Assembly (NCBI GenBank): GCA_963708155.1 | Contig: OY970183.1 | Span: 1,736,001-1,800,000, forward strand | Length of the DNA stretch: 64,000 bases | Direction of reading: 5' to 3' | DNA from: Methylovirgula sp963708155 | GTDB taxonomy: Bacteria; Pseudomonadota; Alphaproteobacteria; Rhizobiales; Beijerinckiaceae | Part shown: one piece after another, positions 1 through 9,294 of the stretch | Layout: each line of letters begins with the position of its first letter | Position numbering within the stretch: position 1 is the stretch's first letter | Made by a program: the position numbers and the translations under genes | Notes under the pieces: model-generated | Told to the model about the DNA's origin: nothing | What the model saw: the letters and a program-made list of their open reading frames with translations, nothing else | Database searches by the model: none

Positions 1-1
1 G

Positions 2-67
2 CAGATCGGCCTCGGCATGGTCGAAGAGCTGATCGGGGAACTCGAAAGCCTCGAAGGCAAGGCTTAA
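2..67 (+). CDS. 3' end of an unidentified protein (partial)
   Basis: The window opens inside a reading frame that runs without a stop from base 2 to a TAA at 65-67. It gives the last 21 residues of a protein, ending in an acidic, probably helical tail (…ELIGELESLEGKA). Too little is present to name the family. No gene follows until the glycosyltransferase at 285; the gap of about 217 bases shows no recognisable gene or hairpin. Confidence 0.4.
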   Translation, partial: QIGLGMVEELIGELESLEGKA

Positions 68-284
68 GGCCCGTTCCGGGCGGTCCGGATGCTTTGCCGG
101 AAAGCCGCTATCCACTTGATTTACAAGGGACGGGCGATCAATTCATCAGCGAACTTGAGCCTTGGCCTTGAGCCTCGGCTCAGGATGTGCTCGACTGCGG
201 GCCGTCGCTGGATGATTTGACGTTTCGGTATGGCCGTGGGATTTGCGTGTCGCCGCGCAAATCGGGGGCAGGTCTAGGACGCCA

Positions 285-1463
285 ATGATTTTCTTATCCT
301 ACCTGGGCGTTGTTTGGCTCGTCATCGCGCTGGTCGTGCTTTTCGCGACGTGCGTCGGCGCTTTGCTTCAGCCGCTGCTGCAGGGCAATCGCGCCGAGAA
401 TTCCGCTCAGCCGCCGATCACGGCGGTGATGCCGATCAAACTGGAACATTCGGGCTTTGCCGCCGCGCAAGCTTCCATCTACGGTCAGGATTACCCGGAA
501 TACGAGGTTCTGTTCAGCGCAGCCGAGGCCGGCTCGCCGGCGCTCGAAACAGCGCTGGCATTGAAAGTGAGCCATCCGGAGGTTCCGACGCGCATTCTGC
601 GCTCGCAATCCGATTTCGCGGTGAGCCCCAAGCTCAATACGCTCGATGCGCCGCTTTCCGCCTCCTCGCACGATTATATCCTCGTGAAGGATTCGAACAT
701 CATTCTCGAGCCCGATACGCTCGCCGCTTTCATGCGGAATTTCGCGCCTGGCGTTGGCATGGTCGTCGGGGTGCCGATTGCCGAACAGGCGGACTCGCTC
801 GCCGGCCATATCGAGGCCGTCATCATCAACGCCCATGCTCGGCTGCTGCTCACCGCGTCGGCTCTCGGCTTCGGCTATGGGGTCGGAAAAGTGATGCTGT
901 TCCGGCGCAGCGATATCGCTCGGGCAGGTGGTATCGACGCGATGAGCTATACGCTGGCGGAGGATACTGCCATCGCCAAGGGACTTGACGCGGTCGGTCT
1001 GCGCACCGTCTTCGCGCATCGGCCGCTGCGCCAACTCATCGGCTGGCGGACCTTGCGCGAGGTCTATGACCGGCAAGTGCGCTGGAGCGTCATCCGCCAC
1101 ACGCATGAGCCGCTGACCTTCCCCCTGGAGCCGATCGTCAGTCCGCTGCCGACGGCTTTTGCCGCGGCGCTTGCCGCGCCGGTTCTCGGGATACCTGCGG
1201 TCGAGGCCTTCGCCGTCACGCTAACAGGCTGGTTTGCGGCCGAAACCGGATTGGCCTGGCTCAAGGGCTGGCATGTCTCGCGCTACGCGCCGCTGGCTTT
1301 CCTTGGCCGCGAGCTTCTAACCTTGGCAGCTTGGCTGCGCGCCTGGACGACAAACGATGTCGTCTGGCAGAACGGCCGCTTCGATGTTTTCGTGGGCGCC
1401 CGCGCGCCGCGGACGCAAAAGCTGGCGTTGCAGCACGAAACCTCCGTGCGCGAGCGCGCCTGA
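285..1463 (+). CDS. GT21 family glycosyltransferase (ceramide glucosyltransferase / HpnI-like)
   Basis: Predicted inner-membrane enzyme of about 392 residues that transfers a sugar to a lipid acceptor on the cytoplasmic face. An N-terminal membrane helix (residues 2-25) is followed by a GT-A domain. The signature series of ceramide glucosyltransferases is visible: a D-S-N in place of the usual D-S-D (about residues 136-138), an E-D at about 226-227, and the R-Q-V-R-W box (Q/R-x-x-R-W) at about 263-267. Hydrophobic helices close the protein. The frame is open from TTG 243, but ATG 285 sits behind a GGGGCAGG stretch and starts directly with the membrane helix, so I prefer it. Known relatives glycosylate ceramides, or hopanoids (HpnI). 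The convergent neighbour is a fatty acid hydroxylase, which fits a ceramide-type lipid; the acceptor remains inferred. Confidence 0.75.
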   Translation: MIFLSYLGVVWLVIALVVLFATCVGALLQPLLQGNRAENSAQPPITAVMPIKLEHSGFAAAQASIYGQDYPEYEVLFSAAEAGSPALETALALKVSHPEVPTRILRSQSDFAVSPKLNTLDAPLSASSHDYILVKDSNIILEPDTLAAFMRNFAPGVGMVVGVPIAEQADSLAGHIEAVIINAHARLLLTASALGFGYGVGKVMLFRRSDIARAGGIDAMSYTLAEDTAIAKGLDAVGLRTVFAHRPLRQLIGWRTLREVYDRQVRWSVIRHTHEPLTFPLEPIVSPLPTAFAAALAAPVLGIPAVEAFAVTLTGWFAAETGLAWLKGWHVSRYAPLAFLGRELLTLAAWLRAWTTNDVVWQNGRFDVFVGARAPRTQKLALQHETSVRERA

Positions 1464-1523
1464 GCAAGCGGCCGCTTTGAGCCCCGTTTGCCAATACCGC
1501 TTTGTTCTTTTTTAAATCCCGCT

Positions 1524-2207
1524 TCAGCCGTGACGCGTTTCCGATGGGGTCGCCGGCGGAATGTGGCGCGTCCCGAAAATGACATCCCAATACGGCGCGC
1601 TGACGCCGTAAGAGCTGTCGGGATTGCGGAAGTGATGCACCATGTGCACCTGCCGCAGATAACGCCCGACCCGCGTCGTGGGCGTCGCGTGGTGCACGTA
1701 ATAATGCACCATGTCGTAGCCGACATAGCCGGTGATGAAGCCGATGAGGACGGCGTAGCCGAGCGGAAAGCCGAAGAGGAGCCAGGCGATGGCAAACGCG
1801 AGGATCATGATGGGGCCGCTGAGCAGTGGCGGCATGACGAGCCGCAACGGATCGCTGGGATGATCGTGATGCACGCCGTGGATCAGGAAATGGATGCGTG
1901 CGCCCCATTCGCCGGGGAGTGCCGCATGGAAGAGGTAGCGATGCCCGAAATATTCGATCAAAGTCCAGATGCCGTAGCCGAGCGCCGCCGTTAGAAAGAC
2001 CGTGAGAGGCGGAAGACTGCGCAAGCTGAGCCATAAGAGCACGGCCACGACCGGAGTATAAAGGATCAGGGGCATCGACCAGTGCACGCGCGACAGCTTG
2101 TCGAGTACGGGATTGTCGAAAAGACGCGGCGACGCGCGCAGGATCTCCGCGCTGGTTGCGCCGCGGCCGTGCAGCGGCTCACCTTGAAATTCGCTGGGCG
2201 ATGACAT
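1524..2207 (-). CDS. Sterol desaturase / fatty acid 2-hydroxylase family protein
   Basis: Membrane di-iron hydroxylase of 227 residues. The histidine clusters of the family are present in order: G-H-R-Y-L-F-H, H-G-V-H-H-D-H, H-Y-Y-V-H-H and V-H-M-V-H-H-F, between hydrophobic helices. The arrangement resembles Scs7/FA2H-type fatty acyl 2-hydroxylases, which hydroxylate the acyl chain of (dihydro)ceramides, rather than carotenoid hydroxylases. The frame is open further upstream, but ATG 2207 has an AAGAGGT Shine-Dalgarno-like stretch and begins a hydrophilic N-terminus as expected. It converges on the GT21 gene with 60 bases between the stops. Together they suggest 2-hydroxylated glycosphingolipid-like lipids, an inference since no serine palmitoyltransferase lies in the window. 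Confidence 0.75.
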   Translation of the reverse strand: MSSPSEFQGEPLHGRGATSAEILRASPRLFDNPVLDKLSRVHWSMPLILYTPVVAVLLWLSLRSLPPLTVFLTAALGYGIWTLIEYFGHRYLFHAALPGEWGARIHFLIHGVHHDHPSDPLRLVMPPLLSGPIMILAFAIAWLLFGFPLGYAVLIGFITGYVGYDMVHYYVHHATPTTRVGRYLRQVHMVHHFRNPDSSYGVSAPYWDVIFGTRHIPPATPSETRHG

Positions 2208-2402
2208 GGATGCGACCTCTTGTCCCGTCTGTTCCGGCGCCGGGAAGCCCCGTAACACTTCAACGCACACGCCTGTGATGCCAGATCACGTTAATATTCG
2301 GGTAGTTTCGTCAAGCCCACTGCTCAATCATGCCGTAAAAAGATATTTCATCGGCGAAAGATTTCGAATTTCAGAAGTTCTTTCAGGTCGGAAGGCGGTT
2401 CG

Positions 2403-3669
2403 ATGGATGTAATTGTGCTCGACAACGGGCTCGTTAGTTGCGGAGAGCACAGTTACCAGCTCCTAATGGAAGTCTGCGATGCGCTATCGCAGCGCAGCAT
2501 CTCTTATCGCGTTTTCGGCATGAAGCGCATGGACGCTGCGGTGCTCAGGGACATCGGCGCCACACCCTGGTTCAGCCGCAGCCTCTACTGGGGCTATCGG
2601 CGCCGGTTCCCCTCAAAACGCAATTTCATTGGCGACACATTCGCAATGGCGCGAAATTTTGTGCAGCGGCGGCGGACCTTTTCCGAGCAAAGCACCTGGC
2701 GCGTCCTGAATGAAGTTTATCGCCGCGACCTCGCGAGGCTTCCGCCCAACGTATGGCAACGCGACAACATCATCGTCGTGCCGGGCATTTCGCAAAATCA
2801 GAATTCTCGGTCTCACACGCCATCTCTTGTCGCTGCCCTGGGCGGCTCTGCCGAATGTCGTCTGTCAATTAATGTTCGCGCCGAATTGGACGCCGTGGGA
2901 TCAGACCGGCGAGCGCGGGGCGGCCTATTACCGCCAGGCGTTCGATCTCGCCCGCGAATTGATCGGCAAGTCCCTGTTCTTCACCACCGAGAACGAGGCG
3001 CTCGCGAAACTCTATCTCCAGCAGTTCGGAATCGAGACCACGCTACTGCCGATTGTGCTGCGCGCGCCTCAGGCGCAGCCGAACCCAAAGGGCACGGTAC
3101 GGTTCGGTTTCTTCGGCTATTCAAAATCCGAGAAGGGGTTTCACCTCCTGCCCGAGGCGATCGAAATCTGCTGGGCCAGGAACCTGCCGGTCGATTTCAC
3201 CGTCCAGGTTCAACATTCGAATTGGGAACGCGAGACCATCGAGGCAGAACAGAAACTGCGTCGGCTTCCGGGCATCGAGCTCATCGAAGGCGTTATGAGT
3301 AGCGCGGAATATGCGCAAAAGACCAATGCCGTGGATGTCACGTTATTGCCCTATGATCCAGATCGCTTCGGCCTGCGCGGCTCGGGTCTTTATACCGAGG
3401 CGGTGGCTGCGGGCCGGCCGGTTATCGCCGCCCGCGGAATTTATGCAGCGACGGGAATCGAGAGAGGTGTGGCGGCGGGGGAGATTTTTGCGCCCTACAC
3501 GAGTGAAGCACTCGCGGATGCCATAGAGCGGTTGCTGCCGCATCTTGCCGAGAGCCAAAGCAAGGCGGCGCAGGCCGCGCGCGAGTTTGCCAGCCGGCAC
3601 AGCGGCGCCGCCTATGTGGATGCCATCCTGAAGCTCGTAAAATCAGCTGGTTCAACGCCTGAAGCTTGA
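2403..3669 (+). CDS. Glycosyltransferase, GT4-like (one-base frameshift)
   Basis: About 421 residues after correction. Residues 1 to about 133 read in one frame; from base ~2802 the protein continues in the next frame to the TAA-type end at 3669. Removing one A in the GAATTC at about 2801 restores a continuous protein, so an inserted base is likely. The C-terminal half has the GT-B nucleotide-sugar half: an S-K-S-E-K-G-F-H loop (the E-K-G motif) and G-L-Y-T-E-A-V-A-A-G-R-P-V-I-A, the E-x7 region of GT4 enzymes. The N-terminal half is less conserved. First gene of the surface glycan set on the plus strand. Donor and acceptor cannot be told. Confidence 0.7.
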
Positions 3670-3833
3670 TCCGCTGCACCGCTATGGCTAAAAGGGCGCG
3701 ATCCGCGCCAGGAGGCTGAAATCCGGCCCTCGAACCGATTTATTAGGCCGGGGCGAACTGGGACCGATTTTGTTGCATATTGTTTTTTATCGAATGTGTC
3801 CGCCGCGCTGCCTGCGGTCAGAGGAGGCCGCCA

Positions 3834-4706
3834 ATGTCGGATACGCGCGCGCCGTCTGAAACCGCCGCATCGAAGAAATACGGCATCGCGATTATCGCCA
3901 ACGATCGCGTCATCGATTGGCTCTTGCCATTTCTCGAGAGCTACCGCGCGTCGAGCTCTTCGCTTCCGCTCTATCTCATCCCTTACGATGACAACCTCAC
4001 CCGCACCCGTCTCGTTGCGGAAGCCTATGGGGTCGAGGTTGTCTCTCTCGACAGCAGCGAACTCGATGCGCTCGCGCGCCGGCTTTATCCGCTGAACCCG
4101 GGCCATCGTCGCAGGTTGCGCAAATTGCTGGCGCTGACGCTGCCGCTCGACGAGGTAATCTACCTCGACGTCGACATCATCCTGCTGCAGGATTTCGCCA
4201 AGCTTCTCGGCCATATCGAGGCCGGCAAGACGGAGTTCATCGTCTCCGCGCGTGTTTCCGATTACATCTATAATTCGCGTTTTCGGGATTACGATTACCT
4301 GCGCGACGCGTTGTTGTTCAACGACGGATTTTTTGTGACCTCGCGATCCGTCCTGTCGCTGCAGGATTTTTATGATGTGATCACGAGAGACGAGCGTATC
4401 TTTCATGCCGTCCGGCAGCGCGGCGGCCTGTTCGCCCAGCCGCTTACGAATTTCGTCGTGCACCGGCAGGGTTTGAAGATCGCGACCTTGTCGGACGTCG
4501 ATCCGCAGGCCTCGGAAGAAAGCTATTACAAATCGGACGGAATCCGGGTGACTCCGAACGGCGCTGAGGATCGCAAGGGCGATAAGGTCTATTTCTGCCA
4601 TTGGCCCGGCATTATCGGCATGCCGCGCCACCGCCGGCCGATCGATGTTCTGTGGCATCAATATGCGGAAAAGGCCAAGGCCCGCCTCAAGGCCCTAGGT
4701 CTGTAG
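3834..4706 (+). CDS. Putative glycosyltransferase with DxD motif (GT-A fold)
   Basis: About 290 residues. ATG 3834 is chosen because GAGGAGG stands 7-8 bases before it; the open frame reaches a little further upstream. The protein has an N-terminal α/β region, then Y-L-D-V-D-I-I-L-L-Q, a classic D-x-D metal/nucleotide-sugar site, and H-W-P-G near the end, as in GT8-like enzymes. No signal peptide or membrane helix, so it is probably cytoplasmic. Its stop overlaps the stop of the convergent glycosyltransferase at 4695 by about 12 bases. The exact family is uncertain; a surface-glycan role is inferred from neighbours. Confidence 0.6.
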   Translation: MSDTRAPSETAASKKYGIAIIANDRVIDWLLPFLESYRASSSSLPLYLIPYDDNLTRTRLVAEAYGVEVVSLDSSELDALARRLYPLNPGHRRRLRKLLALTLPLDEVIYLDVDIILLQDFAKLLGHIEAGKTEFIVSARVSDYIYNSRFRDYDYLRDALLFNDGFFVTSRSVLSLQDFYDVITRDERIFHAVRQRGGLFAQPLTNFVVHRQGLKIATLSDVDPQASEESYYKSDGIRVTPNGAEDRKGDKVYFCHWPGIIGMPRHRRPIDVLWHQYAEKAKARLKALGL

Positions 4707-5958
4707 AGCGTCGCCGCGAACGAGCAAGGGCGCGACAAGCGCCGCCAGCGTTTCCTTATAGGCCGCGGCTGTGAACAGTCTTTCATAGAGCAGGCGAGTA
4801 TCGCTTGGACCGCTGGCGTCGTCGCATCGCGGCGTCTTGGCGGCGAGTTGGCGAACTGCGGCCGCGAAGGCCGGCGCGTCTTCAGCCAGAACGACGTTTT
4901 TCAGCCTTGCAGGATCGATGCCCATGCCGCGAAAGGCCGGTGTCGTGGCGACAAGTGGCACGCCGCTTGAAAGCGCCTCGATCGTCTTGATCGAAATGCC
5001 GTAGCCGGTCGTGGTCGGGAGCAGGATCGCCGCCGCCCTCGCATAGGTTCCGGCGAGATCGCCGGTGAAGCCGGCGAAGAGCGACTTGTACTTTCTATAG
5101 AGCCGCGGCGTGCGCTGGCGGACCATCGCATCGATATTTCCGACGATGCGGACCGGCACGGCGCCGACGCGCGGCATCACCTCGCTCAGAAACCATTTGA
5201 GACCGAGGAAGTTCGGATAATTGGCGCTGGCGACGATGATGATGTCGTTGCCGCGGCCGAGCGGCATCGGCCTGACACTGGGGAAAATCAGCGCATGCTG
5301 CTTCTCTGGAAGAAGCGCGCTGAATAGCCTCCGCTTCTTCGGTGTTGAGGTGGATCAGCACATCCGCGGCGCGCATATTCGCCAATTCGCTGGCCAGCAT
5401 GGTTTCGTATTTTGCTTTCGGCTGCAGCGTCCACGCATCGCGATTGCGCAAAGCGAACTGCCGGGCTTGCAGATCGTGCGTATCGAGCAGAAGCGGGCAG
5501 CCGTGGATGTCTCGCAGTCTGGCGGCGACGGGAATGCAGAAGAAATGATTGCAATGGATAAGATCGATTTTTACGGCGGAGAGTTCGGTCGGCAGCGCTG
5601 ACTGACGCGCGGTCTCGACCAGCATCGCGGCATAATCACCATGCAGCCAGGCGTTCGCCGCCTGAAAAAACGCCGCCGAGGCGATGGCGCCGGGCGCCAT
5701 TCCGGTGAAAAAGCGGCTGTCGGCCGGCAGATCCTGCGTCGCGGCGAGATAGGATTTTGCCGCGCCCGATTGCGCCGCAAAGCCGGGAATGCCGCTGATC
5801 GCGAGGCTGATGACCCGCGCGCCCAGGGCGCGATAGGCGTCCGCCTGCGCGACGAAGACGTTATAGCTGCCGCACGAGTGCCAGGCGGGATGAACGAGAA
5901 GGACGTTTTTGCCGGCGAAAGCCGCGGCGCGCGACAAGTCCGGTGGTCTTGCCGTCAT
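4695..5958 (-). CDS. Glycosyltransferase, GT4-like (one-base frameshift)
   Basis: About 420 residues after correction. The N-terminal half (from ATG 5958) contains V-L-L-V-H-P-A-W-H-S-C-G and L-L-L-D-T-H-D-L, typical of the acceptor half of GT-B enzymes. Near base 5312 (CAGCGCGCTTCTTCC on the minus strand) reading must move one base, after which it gives F-L-G-L-K-W-F, V-G-N-I-D-A and G-I-S-I-K-T-I-E-A-L-S-S-G-V-P-L-V-A, the donor half. One extra base explains the break. The start ATG overlaps the stop of the upstream GT2 gene (ATGA), so the two are translationally coupled. Confidence 0.7.
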
Positions 5959-7118
5959 GAGTTTCGTTTTGCGGTCTGCACGACGAGCGTCGGCGGAACG
6001 CCAAACCAGAGCATGAGAGCCCATGCCTTCCACGGGCCGATCGTCGCTGCGACGTCGGCGTAGCCATCAACGAGACGCCCCGCCACACGCGATCGCCGCC
6101 GCCAGGCTGGCAATTTCGGGTCTGGATCACGCTGGTCGAGCTGCTTCAGGGCATGGAAGTAATCGAGCGGCGAGCGGCTGCTGTGATAGAAGCGATCGAT
6201 TTTCCCAACCAGATGATCTGTGAGAAGCTGCAGCGCATACGCGTTGTTGTTGTTTGAACTCCCGTCGTAAGCCTTGCAGCGGTTGAGTTGCGGATGGCGG
6301 GAGAACTCGTTGCCGCCATGAATCCGGTAGACAAAGACCGGCGCGTCGATGAGGGCGCTTCCATAGAGCGCGCCTATGGCATGGGCGAGATACATGTCGG
6401 TTCCGGTCCGCAAACTCGCCAGGTCCGGATTGTCGACGAACTGACGCAGCGCGTCGCGGCGAAAACAAAGGCCGGATGTCGGAGACCAGACCCATTTCGT
6501 CGTCCGGTGCGGTACGAGGTGAACTTTGTCCGTGAGCAATTCGGCCAGTCCGCGCGGCGGCCATTGCGGCTGAAATGCGTGTTCGTAGCTGCGCAGCAGA
6601 TTTTCGTGGCGACCCTTCCCGCTGAGGATGTAGCGATTGAGTTCTTCGCCGGTGCCGATGACAATCTGATTATCCGCGCTTTGCAGCATGTCGCCGGATG
6701 TGAAGCCGACATGCACGCGCAGCGAAAGATGGACGTACATGTGCGTCGCGGCCGCCTGCGGGAGCAAAATATCGTCGGCGTCTACGAAGATGACATAGGC
6801 GCCTCCGGCGGCGGCGAAGCCATCGAGCGAGGCCGCGGTTTGTCCATCGTTCGAATCGCGCCGAATGATTCGCACCTGCGGGTAGCGCGCGGCGATCGCG
6901 TCCAGCACTTCGGGGCTTTCGTCGTTCGACGCATTGTCGACGATGATGCATTCGACGTTCGGATAAGTCTGGCCGAAGACGCTGTCGACGGCCTGATCCA
7001 GAAAACGGCCGTAATTATAATTCACGATTATGACACTGACCAAGGGGAGCCGAAAATCCGAACTGCCCGCCCCCGTCGCCTGCGCGAGAGTGCCTAGTCG
7101 CGGGTTCTGGATGTTCAT
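5955..7118 (-). CDS. GT2 family glycosyltransferase
   Basis: 387 residues, intact. A GT-A domain starts at about residue 25 with V-S-V-I-I-V-N-Y-N-Y-G-R-F-L, followed by V-D-N-A-S-N-D and the catalytic metal site V-D-A-D-D-I-L at about residue 120. This is the normal order for GT2 enzymes that build repeat-unit polysaccharides or O-chains. The C-terminal third is specific and unknown. First gene of a two-gene minus-strand unit (ATGA overlap with the next). The 208 bases between its start and the LptF-like gene hold the divergent promoters; no clear hairpin seen. Confidence 0.8.
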   Translation of the reverse strand: MNIQNPRLGTLAQATGAGSSDFRLPLVSVIIVNYNYGRFLDQAVDSVFGQTYPNVECIIVDNASNDESPEVLDAIAARYPQVRIIRRDSNDGQTAASLDGFAAAGGAYVIFVDADDILLPQAAATHMYVHLSLRVHVGFTSGDMLQSADNQIVIGTGEELNRYILSGKGRHENLLRSYEHAFQPQWPPRGLAELLTDKVHLVPHRTTKWVWSPTSGLCFRRDALRQFVDNPDLASLRTGTDMYLAHAIGALYGSALIDAPVFVYRIHGGNEFSRHPQLNRCKAYDGSSNNNNAYALQLLTDHLVGKIDRFYHSSRSPLDYFHALKQLDQRDPDPKLPAWRRRSRVAGRLVDGYADVAATIGPWKAWALMLWFGVPPTLVVQTAKRNS

Positions 7119-7327
7119 GGAAACACGCTCGGCATCGGCATCCTACTCTTTGAATTTAAGTGGATTTCCTCGGTCGCCTCGGTTGACGGGCCGTCACCCG
7201 GTACGCTCGCAAACATATCGGTTTTGTCCGCCGAGGTCGATAGCAGGTAAAGTGCAGAGTTGACTAGGATGCGAAGCGGGCGGATTTATGCCGGCGCGGT
7301 TAAGGTTATAGCACCGGCCCGCATCTG

Positions 7328-8530
7328 GTGACGGAAAGTACAGGGCAAGAGCAAGGAATCGAAGTGCCGAAGCTGCTTTATTTCTACCTCGGCCGGCGGG
7401 TGTTTTTTTCCGTCCTTCTGCTCGAAATTGGCCTCTGCGTCCCGGTGGTGCTGACCCAGCTCTTCCACTATTTGCCGGCCTCGGCGGTGCGCAGCGGCTT
7501 GCTGATGCCGGCACTCCTGGGCACCTTGCCGACAGCGATCTATCTCGCGTTGCCGATGGCGGTCGGCATTGCCGTCGCGCTCGAATTCTCGCGCATGGCC
7601 GCCGACGGCATGATCGCCGTACTTTATTCGTTGCGACTGTCGGTTGTGGCGGTCTGCGTGCCCGCAACTCTCGTCGCCCTGATCGCCGTCGTTGCGGGTT
7701 ACTGGACCTCGATCTTCATCGCGCCTGAAAATGTCGGACAGATGCACGACGTTATTTACGTCATCCGCAATTCGCTCAACCATAGGATGCTCGAACCGGC
7801 GCAGTTCTACACGTTCGATCACGGAACGCGGACGCTCTATTTCAAGCGCTGGAAATCGGAAGATGTCGTCGAGGGTATGTTCATTCATCAGATCAACAAA
7901 AAGAAGAAAGAAGAGGAGATCATCACCGCGAAGCAGACCGAGTTTCGCCGTAACGATCATGGCGTGCTGCTGGTGATGAGCCACGGCTCGTTGCAAAGCC
8001 GCCCGGACGGAAGCAGCGAGATTCGCACTGCAGACTTCGATCAATATGTGATTCAGCTCGATATGCAGGGCACGAAGGGCATGCCGAGCCGCGGCTGGCG
8101 CGGAGTCTTTGAAATGCCGGGGGAGGAATTCATCCAGGCATGGCCGGGCCGCAACGGCACAAAGCAGCTTCTCTCCGACTGGATGAGCGAGGCGGCGAAG
8201 CGCTTCGGCATTCCGATCCTGGCTTTGGCCCATGCCCTGCTGGCGATCGGCCTCGTTCTGACGTTATCGAGCGCGACGGGGCGCAACACGACAACGATCG
8301 CGGCCCTCGTCGCGATACCGGCGATCCATATCGGCATTTTGATCGGGACAGAAAGCATCGTCCGGCGCGATCCGTTCCTGGTCTATACGGTCGCGCTGGC
8401 GATCGGCCTGGAATTGGCGGTGGCGCTGGTGCTGATTCTGCGCCAGCAGGCTCGCTTTCCGGTAAAGCACGGGGCGCGCCCTGAGACAGAGGTCCCACGC
8501 GGTGCAAGCGGCGCCGGAGCGGTGCTTTAG
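7328..8530 (+). CDS. LptF/LptG (YjgP/YjgQ) family permease, orphan copy
   Basis: 400 residues from GTG 7328. The architecture matches LptF/LptG: three N-terminal membrane helices (about 22-120, including the L-P-M-A-V-G-I region), a periplasmic β-jellyroll-like stretch (about 125-285), then three C-terminal helices (about 295-390). In the known system LptF and LptG pair with the ATPase LptB and pass LPS to LptC/A. Here no second permease, LptB or LptC is adjacent; instead it converges with the KpsT gene (overlap of a few bases at 8527-8530) and adjoins glycosyltransferases. It could be the genome's displaced lptF/lptG, or a dedicated glycolipid transfer permease. The sequence cannot decide which. 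Confidence 0.7.
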   Translation: MTESTGQEQGIEVPKLLYFYLGRRVFFSVLLLEIGLCVPVVLTQLFHYLPASAVRSGLLMPALLGTLPTAIYLALPMAVGIAVALEFSRMAADGMIAVLYSLRLSVVAVCVPATLVALIAVVAGYWTSIFIAPENVGQMHDVIYVIRNSLNHRMLEPAQFYTFDHGTRTLYFKRWKSEDVVEGMFIHQINKKKKEEEIITAKQTEFRRNDHGVLLVMSHGSLQSRPDGSSEIRTADFDQYVIQLDMQGTKGMPSRGWRGVFEMPGEEFIQAWPGRNGTKQLLSDWMSEAAKRFGIPILALAHALLAIGLVLTLSSATGRNTTTIAALVAIPAIHIGILIGTESIVRRDPFLVYTVALAIGLELAVALVLILRQQARFPVKHGARPETEVPRGASGAGAVL

Positions 8531-9294
8531 ACAACCAGCCGCGGCGCGGTGACGAGCTTGGTGATGTTGAAGGCGCGCCGGTAGGCGGTGATGACTTCGG
8601 CCGGTTTGCCGACGGCGGCGACGCGACCCTCGTCGATCCAGACGATGTTGTCGCATAATTCCTCAAGCGTCGTGAGATCGTGCGAGACGACCAGGATCGT
8701 GCCTTTCTCCGCGAAGTTGCGAATATAATCGTCGCATTTCTTGGCGAAGGTCGCATCACCGACGGAGAGTGCCTCGTCGACAATCAGAATGTCCGCATCG
8801 GCGTGGGCGCAGACGGCGAAAGCCAGACGCGCGGTCATGCCGCTCGAATACATTTTGAGGGGCTGGTTGAAGAATTCGCCGATATCGGCGAAGGCCGCAA
8901 TCGAAGCGAGCTTGGGAATGATCTCCTTGCGGCGCAGGCCCAGAATTGCGCCGCCGATCAAAGCATTTTCGCGTCCGGTAAGTTCGAGGTCGAAGCCGGC
9001 GCCGAGCGCCAGGATAGGCGCGATCCGGCCGGAGACGCTGATTTCGCCGTGGCTCGGCTTGCTGATGCCGCAGATGAGTTGCAGCAGCGTGGTCTTGCCG
9101 GTGCCATTGCGGCCGATGATGCCCCAGGTCTCGCCCCGCTTCACCTCGAAGTTGACGTCACGCAGCACCCAGTGCGGGTGATAGAACTGCTTCCAGCGCC
9201 CGAACAGCGCCTGATACAACTGGTCGTTGCGCTTCAGGTAAAGCTGAAACGCCTTGCCGACGCCCTTGCAGCTGATGGCGAGCTCAGATGACAT
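8527..9294 (-). CDS. kpsT: Polysaccharide ABC exporter ATP-binding protein (KpsT/Wzt-like)
   Basis: 255 residues. Walker A G-R-N-G-T-G-K-T-T (about 63-71), signature Y-S-S-G-M-T-A-R-L-A-F-A, Walker B I-L-I-V-D-E-A, and the switch histidine in V-V-S-H-D. The N-terminal extension before Walker A and the L-Q-L-I-C-G-I-S stretch are typical of the polysaccharide-exporter branch. It lacks the C-terminal carbohydrate-binding domain of O-antigen Wzt proteins, so it resembles capsule-type KpsT. ATG 9294 overlaps the kpsM stop by 11 bases; a longer open frame to 9360 would lie wholly inside kpsM and is disfavoured. Confidence 0.85.
   Translation of the reverse strand: MSSELAISCKGVGKAFQLYLKRNDQLYQALFGRWKQFYHPHWVLRDVNFEVKRGETWGIIGRNGTGKTTLLQLICGISKPSHGEISVSGRIAPILALGAGFDLELTGRENALIGGAILGLRRKEIIPKLASIAAFADIGEFFNQPLKMYSSGMTARLAFAVCAHADADILIVDEALSVGDATFAKKCDDYIRNFAEKGTILVVSHDLTTLEELCDNIVWIDEGRVAAVGKPAEVITAYRRAFNITKLVTAPRLVV

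Noticed and set aside
294..1106. Long antisense open frame opposite the GT21 gene, and many similar ones opposite uvrC, ffh, carA and mtaB.
   Set aside because: High-G+C codon usage opens antisense frames; the products are Arg-rich or low-complexity with no known motif.
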